Origin: DASQHW01 sp038209365
GTDB taxonomy: Bacteria; Actinomycetota; Acidimicrobiia; IMCC26256; PALSA-610
Assembly (NCBI GenBank): GCA_038209365.1
Contig: JBBQXS010000012.1
Span: 1-64,000, forward strand
Direction of reading: 5' to 3'
DNA length: 64,000 nucleotides
The notes under the pieces: model-generated
The model's database searches: none
What the model was told of the DNA's origin: nothing
Seen by the model: only the letters and a program-made list of their open reading frames with translations
Part shown: positions 1-8,018 of the stretch, in pieces
Layout of the letters: the number at the start of each line of letters is the position of its first letter
How positions within the stretch are numbered: position 1 is the first letter of the stretch
Position numbers and translations under genes: made by a program

Positions 1-1
1 G

Positions 2-265
2 TTCCTCGACGAGCTCGTCGAGGCACCCCGGCTGGCGACGCCGGCGTCGCGACTGCGTCGGGAGCACAGCGAGATCCTCGCGACGATCACGGGCGCCGAG
101 CAGCGTTTGCTGGCGCCGCCCGCGGACGAAGACGCGTACGAGCGCTGGGTCGACGAGATGCGCACCGACCTGACCGCGTTGCTCGTCGCGCTCGCCAAGC
201 ACCGCCAGCGCGGCGCCGATCTCGTCTACGAGGCCTACGCCGTCGACATCGGCGGCGGCTTCTAG
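2..265 (+). CDS. C-terminal fragment of an unrecognised protein
   Basis: An open frame enters from the left edge and stops with TAG, giving the last 87 residues of a protein whose start lies outside the window. The fragment is rich in Arg, Glu, Leu and Ala and looks all-helical, with no motif I recognise. Codon use (G or C at most third positions) matches its neighbours, so it is probably a real gene end. It runs tail to tail into the Rieske gene with a 4-base overlap. Confidence 0.55.
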   Translation, partial: FLDELVEAPRLATPASRLRREHSEILATITGAEQRLLAPPADEDAYERWVDEMRTDLTALLVALAKHRQRGADLVYEAYAVDIGGGF

Positions 266-1989
266 AGCGTTTCCTCCTCCAGCGCCTCCTCGTACAGCGC
301 CTCACCCCGCCGCAATCGCGACGCGATGCGCACGACGGTGGGAAGCTCACGGCGCGTCGGCGTATGGGCGGCGAGGAACCGGGCCACGCCGACGAGGACC
401 AGGGCGGACTCCTCGGATCCCTCCGGCCATGCGCACGCCTGTCGCACGCCGGCCTCGACCGTCTGGAACCAGTGAAATTCTGCGTCTTCGACGAGGAGGG
501 CGTGGCCGAGCGCCGCGATGAGCTCGGCGCGTGATCCACCGCCGTGCAAGAACCCGTACGCCTCCTGGCCTGCTTCGTCGATCATTCCCTGTACGTCGAA
601 GCAGTGTGCGAGGGCGTCCAGCGACCCGGCGGTTGCCGTCGGTGGCCGCGCCGCCGGCACGTTGAGGAACCGATCGAGGTAGATGCGCAGCGCGGCCTGT
701 ACGCAGCCACGCCGGAGCTCGGGAGTGGGGTTGCGGCTGAGGGCCTGATGCAACGCGTTCGTGGCCGTGAACGAGTGGTGCACGGTGTCCCAGTCGCCGT
801 GGTCGTTCTGCACGTGGAAGCGCACGATCCGCAGCCCGGCGGCGTACGCCAGCGCGCGTCCGAGCTGTTCGTCGTTCGCGCCCGCCTCGTGCGCACGAAC
901 CAACGCATCGGCGACTTCGACGGGGTCGTCGGCGAGCAACTCCCACGCGACGGCACCGACGTCGACTGCGCCACGCGCCGTCGGCCGGGTTTCCATACGA
1001 CGACAGGTCTCGGCCGCGAGCCGCACGAGATCGTGCGGGTGGCGCCACTCGGAGAACTCTTCGGAGCGCTGGGCCGCGGTTGTCTGCAGCACCAGCGTGG
1101 GCAGCACTCGCGGCGCGGCATCGTTGCCGAGATGGTCGAGTGCCTCGAACGCCTTGTTCGTGAAGTCGATGGTGTGGCCGCCATCGATGAACACGTGATC
1201 GGTGACCGCCGCGAACATCATCGCCTCCACGTCGTGCAACTCGGGCGCGCTCAGCGCCGTCTCGAGCGTGCGTTCCGCGGAATCCGACGAGCGAGTGTCG
1301 ACGAAGCGGCGGTACCACGACGCAAGTCGCTCGACCGGGATGTCGTGGGTCGGCAGTGCGCTGACGGGAAAGCGCGGCGCGTGATTCCGCGTGTCGCGCG
1401 ACACGAACGCGAGACCGTGCGTGAGGGCAAGCGCGCCGTCCTCGATGTGGAGGTGGGGGAGGAGGTTCGCCATCGCGACGAGCACGGTGAGGCCGGCGCC
1501 CCAACCGGTGTTGCGGTACGCCGCACCGAACTCGACGCCGGTGCGCACGATCTCGGCCGGGCTGACGCCGGCTTCGAGCAGCCCGAGCACCGACTTCGCG
1601 ATCACCAGCGTGATGTCGTCCTCCAAGCCTTCGCGCAGGCGCGCCTGCAAGTGCCCGACCGGATCGGCGTCGGTGCGGGCGCGCACGAACACGTCGCCGT
1701 CGCGCACGTCGGTGTCGAACCCCCGGGCGTCGTCGGCCCAGAGGTCGAGGGTGCAGCCGGAGACCAGGTCGAAGCGGGCGTGGTGCCAGTGGCAGGTGAC
1801 GAGCCCGGCCTCGACCGTGCCCTGGTGGAGCGGGAACCCGAGGTGGGGGCAGCGGTCCTCGATGGCGTACGCCCGGTCCTCGTGCCAGAACACCACGACC
1901 GGCAGGGAGCCGACCTTGGCGAGGAGCCGGCCGTCGGCGCGGAGCCGGGTGAGGGATCCGGCACGGACCTCGGTGGCGGTGGCGACCAT
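262..1989 (-). CDS. Rieske [2Fe-2S] protein with a long C-terminal domain
   Basis: 575 residues. Residues 5-105 form a Rieske ferredoxin-like domain with both cluster-binding motifs, C47-P-H49 and C66-H-W-H69, which should bind a 2Fe-2S cluster for electron transfer. The remaining ~470 residues are mostly helical and His-rich and match no domain I can name, so this is not an ordinary ring-hydroxylating oxygenase alpha subunit, whose mononuclear-iron triad I cannot see. A Shine-Dalgarno (GAAAGGA) sits 7 nt before the ATG. The gene diverges from a SufR-like regulator gene that shares its promoter region, which suggests control by that regulator. Rieske domain is certain; overall role unknown. 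Confidence 0.85.
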   Translation of the reverse strand: MVATATEVRAGSLTRLRADGRLLAKVGSLPVVVFWHEDRAYAIEDRCPHLGFPLHQGTVEAGLVTCHWHHARFDLVSGCTLDLWADDARGFDTDVRDGDVFVRARTDADPVGHLQARLREGLEDDITLVIAKSVLGLLEAGVSPAEIVRTGVEFGAAYRNTGWGAGLTVLVAMANLLPHLHIEDGALALTHGLAFVSRDTRNHAPRFPVSALPTHDIPVERLASWYRRFVDTRSSDSAERTLETALSAPELHDVEAMMFAAVTDHVFIDGGHTIDFTNKAFEALDHLGNDAAPRVLPTLVLQTTAAQRSEEFSEWRHPHDLVRLAAETCRRMETRPTARGAVDVGAVAWELLADDPVEVADALVRAHEAGANDEQLGRALAYAAGLRIVRFHVQNDHGDWDTVHHSFTATNALHQALSRNPTPELRRGCVQAALRIYLDRFLNVPAARPPTATAGSLDALAHCFDVQGMIDEAGQEAYGFLHGGGSRAELIAALGHALLVEDAEFHWFQTVEAGVRQACAWPEGSEESALVLVGVARFLAAHTPTRRELPTVVRIASRLRRGEALYEEALEEETL

Positions 1990-2022
1990 GCGTCGATCCT
2001 TTCCGAAAGAAACTCCTTGCGA

Positions 2023-2028
2023 TAATGT
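2023..2028 (+). promoter_or_regulatory. -10 box for the SufR-like regulator gene
   Basis: TAATGT lies 8 nt before ATG 2037, the spacing expected of a leaderless actinobacterial transcript, and no Shine-Dalgarno is present. This decides for ATG 2037 over the in-frame ATG at 2025, which would lie inside the -10 box. Confidence 0.5.
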
Positions 2029-2029
2029 A
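2024..2029 (-). promoter_or_regulatory. -10 box for the Rieske gene
   Basis: Read on the minus strand this is TACATT, 34 nt before the Rieske ATG, leaving room for a short leader with its Shine-Dalgarno. It overlaps the -10 box of the divergent regulator gene by five bases, so the two polymerases should compete. Confidence 0.4.
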
Positions 2030-2036
2030 CCGGCCG

Positions 2037-2702
2037 ATGGAGGACGTCAAGACGAAAGCGGTGCGCGCCGCGAACCTCGGGGTGAGCAAGCGCCAGATCG
2101 TCGAGCGGTTGAAGCGCACCGACGCCACGGTGGCAGATCTCGCCGGCGCGCTCGAGATGACCGAAGCCGGTGTGCGCCAGCACCTCGATGCGCTCGCCGA
2201 CAACGGACTCGTCGTTTCCCGCACGCGGCCGAGCGTGGGACGCGGCCGGCCGCCGACCGTCTGGACGCTCACCGACCTCGCGCAGGACCTGTTCCCCGAT
2301 CGTCACGACGATCTCACGGTGGATTTGATCTCCGCGGTGCGCGCCGCGCTCGGCGACGAGGGATTGCAACGCGTCATCGAAGCGCGCGCCGAACAGCAGC
2401 TCGCGACCTACAACCGGGCCGTGCCGAAGCGCGGATCGTTGCGGACGCGGGCGCAAGCACTTGCTCGAGCGCGGACCGATGAGGGGTACCTGGCGGAGGT
2501 CGTCGACGATCCCGACGGCAAGGGCGTGCTGCTCGTCGAGCACCATTGCCCGATCTGCACCGCGGCGTCGGCGTGCGCGGGGTTGTGCAGCTCCGAGCTC
2601 GACCTCTTCCGTGACGTGATGGGCCCAAGCGTGCGCGTCGAGCGCACCCAGCACCTGTTGAGCGGCGACCGGCGCTGCGCCTATCGCATCACCGCGCGCT
2701 AG
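2037..2702 (+). CDS. SufR/COG2345-like HTH regulator with Cys cluster
   Basis: 221 residues. Residues ~15-75 form a winged helix-turn-helix (DATVADLAGALEMTEAGVRQ followed by a basic wing). The C-terminal third carries five cysteines in the order C-x2-C-x5-C-x3-C and, 29 residues later, a Cys in 'GDRRCAYRI'. This layout is typical of the SufR/COG2345 group, some of which sense iron-sulfur clusters. Divergent from a Rieske gene with overlapping -10 boxes, it is a natural candidate to control that gene and itself. Family is clear; cluster type and targets are inferred. Confidence 0.8.
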   Translation: MEDVKTKAVRAANLGVSKRQIVERLKRTDATVADLAGALEMTEAGVRQHLDALADNGLVVSRTRPSVGRGRPPTVWTLTDLAQDLFPDRHDDLTVDLISAVRAALGDEGLQRVIEARAEQQLATYNRAVPKRGSLRTRAQALARARTDEGYLAEVVDDPDGKGVLLVEHHCPICTAASACAGLCSSELDLFRDVMGPSVRVERTQHLLSGDRRCAYRITAR

Positions 2703-2708
2703 AACGCA

Positions 2709-4211
2709 TCACGCGTATCCCAAACGGACGAACTGATCGGCAGGGGCTTCGACCTCGCGCAGTGCCGCGTGCAGCATGTCGGCGAGCTCGCGGCCGAGCT
2801 TGTCGTCGGCAAGGTTTCGCTCTTCCGCGGGGTCCTCGCCCAGATCGAACGCGAGCGTCCCGATGAAATCGGTGTACGCCCAGAACGGCAGGGAATCCGC
2901 GGCCGTGAACGGCTGGCGGATCACCGGCACGGTCGAGCCCGGCATGCGATCGAGCACCGCCCGGTCGTCCGGTCGCGGGAGCCGCAGGTCGGGGTGCGAG
3001 TGAAGGGGCATCGTCGACCACCGGTTCGACCACATCGACAGCGGCTCGTTTGCGCCGTCGGGGGCGCGCACGTACTTGCTGGCTCGGTGCGCATCACCGG
3101 CGATGAGGTGCACCTCGCGACCCCACACCCCTGACAACGCCCACTCGCGCACCGACGCCGCGTCACCCCGCAGCAACGGCAGGAGGGACCGGCCGTGCGT
3201 CCGGTGGGGAGGTGCGATGCCGAAGAGGTCGCAGAGCGTCGCGTGCAGGTCGACGTTCGTCGTCAGCGCATCACACGTCGTCCCACCGGCGATACCGGGC
3301 CATGCGATCAGCAACGGGGTGTGGCCGAGCGGCTCGTAGATCGGGCATCCGGGCTTGCCGAAGATGTCCTTCTCGCCGAGGAAGTGGCCGTGATCCGTGC
3401 ACACGATGACGGCGGTATCGTCCAACGCCGGTTCCAACACGTCGAGAAGACGCCCGAACCAGGCGTCGATCATCGTGAGCTTGCCGCCGTACTGCGCGCG
3501 CACCTGGTGCGCCTCGCGCTCTGAGATCACACCCTTGCCGACCGCGCCGACCGTGTACGGCGGCCAGATCAGATGTTGGGGTTCGTGCCACGACGCGTCG
3601 TACATCGACGCGTACGGCTCCGGTGTGTCGAACGGCTCGTGCGGATCGAACTCGTCGAGGAACAACAAGAAGCGGTCGTGCGCGGGCGCCTCTTCGGTCA
3701 ACCACCGCGTCGCCTCACGCATCACACGCGGACCGGGAAAGTCGTCCTCGGCGCGGAACCAACCCCGCGAGATGTCATACGGCGTATGTCCCCGGCCGAA
3801 CGAGGGTGCGCCGACCCAGGAGGGATCGGGCCGCGTGCGCCAGAGGTCGCCCTCGTGGCCGCGCTGGTAGTCCCAGGCAGTGAAGTCGACGTGGTAGTTC
3901 TCGCCACCCGTTTCGAAGAGATGGGGATGATCGGTCACGAGCTTCGTCACGACACCGGCTCTGCGCAGCGCCACCGTGATCGGCTCTTCCCACAGCTCGA
4001 TCGATCCCCACGGGCGCCAGAGGAAGTCGAGCGCGCCGACGAGAAGGTCGTGGCGCGCCGGCATGCACGGCAGCGCACCGCTGTAGTGCCGGGTGAAGCG
4101 GACCGATCGGCGCGCAAAACGATCGAGGTTCGGCGTGTCGAACTCCGTGCCGCCGTATGATCCGAGGTGATGACGGTTCAATGAATCGAGCAGCACGACC
4201 ACAACGTTCAC
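2709..4211 (-). CDS. Arylsulfatase-family hydrolase (type I sulfatase)
   Basis: 500 residues. N-terminal metal site VVLLDSLNRHHLGSYG (Asp9), then C49-M-P-A-R53, the C-x-P-x-R site converted to formylglycine in type I sulfatases, and 'CTDHGHFLGEKDIFGKPG' downstream with the second metal ligands. It should hydrolyse sulfate (or phosphonate) esters. No signal peptide, so cytoplasmic. No maturase gene lies in this window. Start is a GTG with TAGCGT 8 nt upstream. It converges on the regulator gene with a 6-bp gap. Substrate cannot be told from sequence. Confidence 0.88.
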   Translation of the reverse strand: MNVVVVLLDSLNRHHLGSYGGTEFDTPNLDRFARRSVRFTRHYSGALPCMPARHDLLVGALDFLWRPWGSIELWEEPITVALRRAGVVTKLVTDHPHLFETGGENYHVDFTAWDYQRGHEGDLWRTRPDPSWVGAPSFGRGHTPYDISRGWFRAEDDFPGPRVMREATRWLTEEAPAHDRFLLFLDEFDPHEPFDTPEPYASMYDASWHEPQHLIWPPYTVGAVGKGVISEREAHQVRAQYGGKLTMIDAWFGRLLDVLEPALDDTAVIVCTDHGHFLGEKDIFGKPGCPIYEPLGHTPLLIAWPGIAGGTTCDALTTNVDLHATLCDLFGIAPPHRTHGRSLLPLLRGDAASVREWALSGVWGREVHLIAGDAHRASKYVRAPDGANEPLSMWSNRWSTMPLHSHPDLRLPRPDDRAVLDRMPGSTVPVIRQPFTAADSLPFWAYTDFIGTLAFDLGEDPAEERNLADDKLGRELADMLHAALREVEAPADQFVRLGYA

Positions 4212-4219
4212 AGCGCCTT

Positions 4220-4225
4220 ACGCTA
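4220..4225 (-). promoter_or_regulatory. -10 box of the sulfatase gene (leaderless)
   Basis: TAGCGT on the minus strand ends 8 nt before the GTG start at 4211; no ribosome binding site intervenes. Confidence 0.5.
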
Positions 4226-4254
4226 CCGGCGGTCGGATCTCTCGATCGTTGCAC

Positions 4255-4260
4255 TATCCT
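4255..4260 (+). promoter_or_regulatory. -10 box of the small gene at 4269 (leaderless)
   Basis: TATCCT ends 8 nt before ATG 4269. In-frame TTG 4260 and GTG 4266 are alternatives, but only the ATG fits the spacing seen elsewhere in the window. Confidence 0.45.
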
Positions 4261-4268
4261 TGCCGGTG

Positions 4269-4721
4269 ATGCGGCAGGTGACGATCCTCGACTTCCCGTT
4301 GAAGGTCGGAGTTCGGGCGCGCCAGCACCGGGAATCGCTCCTACGAGAATTCGCAATCATTGCGCTCGGTGGCGGCGACAAGGCCGATGTGCCGAAGAGG
4401 CTCCTCGAGATCGCGCGGCTCCACGACGAGCGTTACTCCGGTCTGAACCCCGAAGCCGACGACGCGGTCGATGTCGCGATCGAACAAGGCGAAGAGTTCA
4501 TCGACTTCGTGCTGGGTGTCCCGGAGCAGATCAAGCAGGACACCATCGATCTCGCACCGGTGCTCATCGAGGTCGACGAGTACTGCCGGAGCGGTGCGCT
4601 GCTCACGCTGTCGCCGCCCGACGACGTCCGTGCGTTCTGGATCTGGTTCTTGAGCGAGTTCGTGCGCCAGCTCAGTGGCGAGCCGCCGCGGGCATGGCGC
4701 GACTTCGCGCTGCCCGCCTAG
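4269..4721 (+). CDS. Unrecognised small acidic protein
   Basis: About 150 residues, soluble, acidic and mainly helical, with a Trp-rich C-terminal stretch (VRAFWIWFLSEFVRQL). I recognise no family, active site or signal peptide. It is divergent from the sulfatase gene and its last 50 bases overlap the 3' end of the convergent mannosyltransferase gene. Codon use and a well-placed -10 box support it as a real gene. Confidence 0.6.
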   Translation: MRQVTILDFPLKVGVRARQHRESLLREFAIIALGGGDKADVPKRLLEIARLHDERYSGLNPEADDAVDVAIEQGEEFIDFVLGVPEQIKQDTIDLAPVLIEVDEYCRSGALLTLSPPDDVRAFWIWFLSEFVRQLSGEPPRAWRDFALPA

Positions 4722-5937
4722 CCAGCAGACGGCGCGCCGGCGGGGCGGGGTCGGTGAGGTAGACCAGCACGCCGAGGCACAGCAGGCCGTAGGAATCCTC
4801 GAGGATGGCCGCTAGCGCGCCGTCCCCGTGCAATTCGTCATGGCCGACGTACGGCAGCCGCACGACGAACAACGCGGCAACGACGAAGCCGAATGCGACC
4901 CGTCGCTTGTCGCTCCCGCGCGCGACGATCACCGCGAGGGCGGGGATGATCCATACCAGGTGGTGGATCCACGAGATCGGCGACACGAGCACGCCGACCA
5001 GACCGGTGATCGCAACTCCACGCAGCTCGTCACCGGCCAGGCTCGCCACGACCGCGCGCCACAGTCCGAAGGCGAGGACGACCGCGACGGACGCGAGCCA
5101 CACGAGCCGCCACGGACCGCCGATCGCGCGCTCGAGGATGCCTTCCAGCGACTGGTTCGAGAAGAACGTCGGGCTCGTCGGCTCGAACATCTTGTCGGTC
5201 CAGAACCTCCAAGAGTCCGCCGGCGCGATCGCCACACCGAGTAATGACAACCCGACGAACGTCGCGACCGAGACGGCGGCAGCGCGCCAGCGTCGCGTGA
5301 GGAGGAGATACGGGATGAAGATTCCGGGCACGAGCTTGAACGCGGTCGCGACACCTACGAGCAGGCCGCGCGGCCAACGAGTGCGTGGGAGCATGCAGTC
5401 GAGGACGCAGCAGGCCATCAAGGGGATCCCGACCTGGCCGAACCGCATGTGCTCCTCGACCGGCGAGAGCGCGACCATCGCGCCCAGCGCCACCACGAGC
5501 GCGATCGGGGCGCGCCGGCCGAAGCGGTCGAGCAGCGGCGCGAAGCACACGCGCACGACGAGGCCGAGCAACACGAGCGTGCCGACCGTCCACACGAGAC
5601 TCGCCGGCGTTTCGCCCAGGTATGTGAACGGCGCCGCGAGCAAGGCCGCGATCGGCGGATAGATGAACGGCAGCGGCACGCGGAGTTGATGCGCGACATA
5701 TGAGCCGTACACCGAGTGTCCATGGGTGATCGCCCGCCCGGCCGCGCGGTACACCGCGAGGTCTTCGAGATCCCAGCGGTGCAGCGGCGGCGTCGGGTGG
5801 AACATCCAGAACGCGCACGCGACGCCCGCCCCGATGAGCACGACCGCGCTCGTCACGAGCAATCCGGTGGCGGGTCGCGACTGGTCGTCGGCGTCAACGC
5901 GCGCGTCAGGCATCTGCTCGTCGAGAACCCGGCCCAC
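4672..5937 (-). CDS. GT87-like polyprenol-phosphate-mannose mannosyltransferase
   Basis: 421 residues with roughly ten hydrophobic segments. The first outer loop holds 'WDLEDLAVYRAAGRAI' and 'FIYPPIAALLAAPF', a pattern typical of GT-C mannosyltransferases of the GT87/DUF2029 family (PimE-like), which add mannose from polyprenyl-phosphate-mannose to lipid glycans outside the membrane. The Asp pair in loop 1 is the likely catalytic site. Start is GTG with TAGCAT 7 nt upstream. Its 3' end overlaps the convergent small gene by 50 bp. Acceptor unknown. Confidence 0.8.
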   Translation of the reverse strand: MGRVLDEQMPDARVDADDQSRPATGLLVTSAVVLIGAGVACAFWMFHPTPPLHRWDLEDLAVYRAAGRAITHGHSVYGSYVAHQLRVPLPFIYPPIAALLAAPFTYLGETPASLVWTVGTLVLLGLVVRVCFAPLLDRFGRRAPIALVVALGAMVALSPVEEHMRFGQVGIPLMACCVLDCMLPRTRWPRGLLVGVATAFKLVPGIFIPYLLLTRRWRAAAVSVATFVGLSLLGVAIAPADSWRFWTDKMFEPTSPTFFSNQSLEGILERAIGGPWRLVWLASVAVVLAFGLWRAVVASLAGDELRGVAITGLVGVLVSPISWIHHLVWIIPALAVIVARGSDKRRVAFGFVVAALFVVRLPYVGHDELHGDGALAAILEDSYGLLCLGVLVYLTDPAPPARRLLARRAARSRAMPAAARH

Positions 5938-5944
5938 GGCGTCG

Positions 5945-5950
5945 ATGCTA
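5945..5950 (-). promoter_or_regulatory. -10 box of the GT87-like gene (leaderless)
   Basis: TAGCAT on the minus strand ends 7 nt before GTG 5937. Confidence 0.45.
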
Positions 5951-5962
5951 GGTCGACCCGAC

Positions 5963-5968
5963 TATCGT
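5963..5968 (+). promoter_or_regulatory. -10 box of the acyl-CoA catabolic operon
   Basis: TATCGT ends 8 nt before ATG 5977, the first gene of a coupled run of genes that reaches 11651. It fixes the start at 5977 rather than at farther upstream codons in the same frame. Confidence 0.5.
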
Positions 5969-5976
5969 CCGGATCC

Positions 5977-7227
5977 ATGGGTCCGACGGGCCGCATCACT
6001 GACGATGGCGTCGAACGTCTCCGGGCCCGCATCGGCATCCCGGAGCCACACCCGATGCCGCCGTATTACACGGTGCCGACAGTGGACACGTTCCGCAACG
6101 TCGCGATCGCATACGGCGACGACAACCCGCTGTGGTGCGACCCGGGATACGGGCCGAAGACCCGATGGCAGCATCCGATCGCGCCGCCGGTGCTCGTCGG
6201 TGGCGACACGCTGATCGGTGAGGACGAGGTCGCGGCGGTCGCGCCCGAGCATGCCGAGACGATGAAGGGCGACCCGCTGCGCGGTGTGCACGCGTTCTAC
6301 GCCGCGAGCGCACGCGAATGGTGGGCACCGTTGCCGCCGATGCGTCGCGTATTCCGGCGCAACGCGCTCGTTGCGGTGCTCGACAAGCCCAGCGAGTTTG
6401 CCGGCCGCGCGATTCACGAGTGGACCGCGCAGGTGTTCCGTGACGACGGCGGCACGTTGCTGTCCGGTCAGTACCGGTTGATGGTGCGCACCGAGCGCGA
6501 GAAGGCGCAGGAGAAGAAGAAATACGACGCGGTCACCGTCGAGCCGTACACGGACGACCAGATCGACGAGATCGAAGCCCAATACGAGAGCGAACGTCGC
6601 CGCGGCGCCGAGCCGCGGTGGTTCGAGGACGTGCGGGAGGGCGACGAGGTCGGGCCGATGGTCAAGGGACCACTGACCATCACCGACATGGTCTGCTGGC
6701 ACGCGGGTATGGGCATGGGCCTGTACGGCGTGAAGCCGTTGCGGCTCGCGTACGAGAACCGCCGCCGGATCCCGCGTTTCTTCCATCGCGACGAGCTCAA
6801 CGTGCCGGACGTCATGCAACGCGTGCACTGGGACCCGGGGTTCGCGCGGCGATCGGGAAACCCCACGACCTTCGACTACGGACGCATGCGCGAGACGTGG
6901 CTCATTCACCTGTGCACCGACTGGATGGGCGACGACGCGTGGTTGTGGAAGCTCGATTGTGAGTTCCGCCGCTTCAATTACGTCGGCGACACGCAATGGC
7001 TGCGTGGTCGCGTGGCGCGCAAGTACCTCGCGGCCGGGAACCGTCCTGCGATCGACGTCGAGCTCGCGGCCGTGAACCAGCGGGACGAGGTCACGACGCC
7101 GGCTTCGGCGACGCTGCTGCTGCCGAGCCGGGAGCACGGGCCCGTGCGGTTGCCGGATCCGCCGAGCGCGACCGGCGACCTTCAGGAGGCGCTGTACGCG
7201 ATCTCGAAGGAGTTCTCGCGCCGATGA
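5977..7227 (+). CDS. MaoC-like/FAS1-type dehydratase
   Basis: 416 residues. The N-terminal half resembles the FAS1-like dehydratase (MaoC N) domain: 'PPYYTVPTVDTFRNVAIAYG', then 'APPVLVGGD'. The C-terminal half contains the second hot-dog unit, starting near 'WFEDVREGDEVGPMVKG'. Such double hot-dog proteins hydrate trans-2-enoyl-CoA or act on related CoA esters. First gene of the operon, joined to the next by an ATGA overlap. It probably supplies the hydration step that the unusual crotonases downstream may not perform. Substrate unknown. Confidence 0.75.
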   Translation: MGPTGRITDDGVERLRARIGIPEPHPMPPYYTVPTVDTFRNVAIAYGDDNPLWCDPGYGPKTRWQHPIAPPVLVGGDTLIGEDEVAAVAPEHAETMKGDPLRGVHAFYAASAREWWAPLPPMRRVFRRNALVAVLDKPSEFAGRAIHEWTAQVFRDDGGTLLSGQYRLMVRTEREKAQEKKKYDAVTVEPYTDDQIDEIEAQYESERRRGAEPRWFEDVREGDEVGPMVKGPLTITDMVCWHAGMGMGLYGVKPLRLAYENRRRIPRFFHRDELNVPDVMQRVHWDPGFARRSGNPTTFDYGRMRETWLIHLCTDWMGDDAWLWKLDCEFRRFNYVGDTQWLRGRVARKYLAAGNRPAIDVELAAVNQRDEVTTPASATLLLPSREHGPVRLPDPPSATGDLQEALYAISKEFSRR

Positions 7228-8018
7228 CCCTTGACGTGACCCGCGACGAGCGCGGCGTGTTGACGTTGCGGCTCGACCGGCCGGAGAAGCGCAACGCGAT
7301 CGACGACGAGATGATGCGCGCACTCGTGGACGCCTTCGACACTGCAGCGACCGACGACCACGTGCGCGTGATCGTGCTCGAAGGCGCGGGCGACCACTTC
7401 TGTGGCGGCGCCGACATCGTGGCACGCAACACGGGCGTGGCCGGCGACCGGCCGCGCGCCGGGAGCATTCAGCGCCGCCTGCCGACGCAGGCGCACCGGC
7501 TGATCCCGCAGGTCTGCTCGATCCAGGTCCCGGTCGTCGCCAAGGTGCGGGGGTGGGCGGCCGGCATCGGCTTCCAGCTCGCGATGGCCGCCGACTTCAC
7601 GATCGCGGCGGGCGACGCGCGTTTCTGGCAGCCGTTCGCAGAGCGCGGCTTCACCCCTGACAGCGGCGCGACGTGGTTGTTGCCCCGGCGGGTGGGCGAC
7701 GTGCGGGCGCGGGAGCTGTTGCTGCTCGGGCGCGCGCTCAGCGGCGAGGACGCCGCGGCCTGGGGCGTCATTCATCGCGCGGTCGCGCCCGGCGCCCTCG
7801 ACGAGGCAGTTGACGACGTGGTGACGCGTCTGGCGAGCGGACCCACCGTCGCGCTCGGACTCACGAAGTGGCTGCTGCACGCGAGTGCCGGTATCTCGCT
7901 CGAGGAGCACCTGGCGAACGAGGCATTCGCGATGGAGCTCTCCGCGCGCACCGAGGACTTCCGCGAGGGGCTGACGGCGTTCGGCGAGAAGCGTGCGCCG
8001 CGCTTCGAAGGGCGATGA
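7224..8018 (+). CDS. Enoyl-CoA hydratase/isomerase-family protein (crotonase A)
   Basis: 264 residues, full crotonase fold. CoA-binding/oxyanion elements are present ('HFCGGADI' and 'GWAAGIGFQLAMAAD'). The two catalytic glutamates of hydratase (rat Glu144/Glu164) correspond to Gln118 and Phe138, so ordinary hydratase chemistry is doubtful; a nearby Glu140 might serve. It is coupled by ATGA overlaps to the dehydratase before it and the acyl-CoA dehydrogenase after it. It could be an isomerase, hydrolase or C-C lyase on a CoA thioester. Confidence 0.85.
   Translation: MTLDVTRDERGVLTLRLDRPEKRNAIDDEMMRALVDAFDTAATDDHVRVIVLEGAGDHFCGGADIVARNTGVAGDRPRAGSIQRRLPTQAHRLIPQVCSIQVPVVAKVRGWAAGIGFQLAMAADFTIAAGDARFWQPFAERGFTPDSGATWLLPRRVGDVRARELLLLGRALSGEDAAAWGVIHRAVAPGALDEAVDDVVTRLASGPTVALGLTKWLLHASAGISLEEHLANEAFAMELSARTEDFREGLTAFGEKRAPRFEGR

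Noticed and set aside
544..2025. Long open frame opposite the Rieske gene
   Set aside because: It mirrors the Rieske coding region, has no recognisable domain and is rich in Arg, Gly, Val and His, as expected of an antisense frame in GC-rich DNA.
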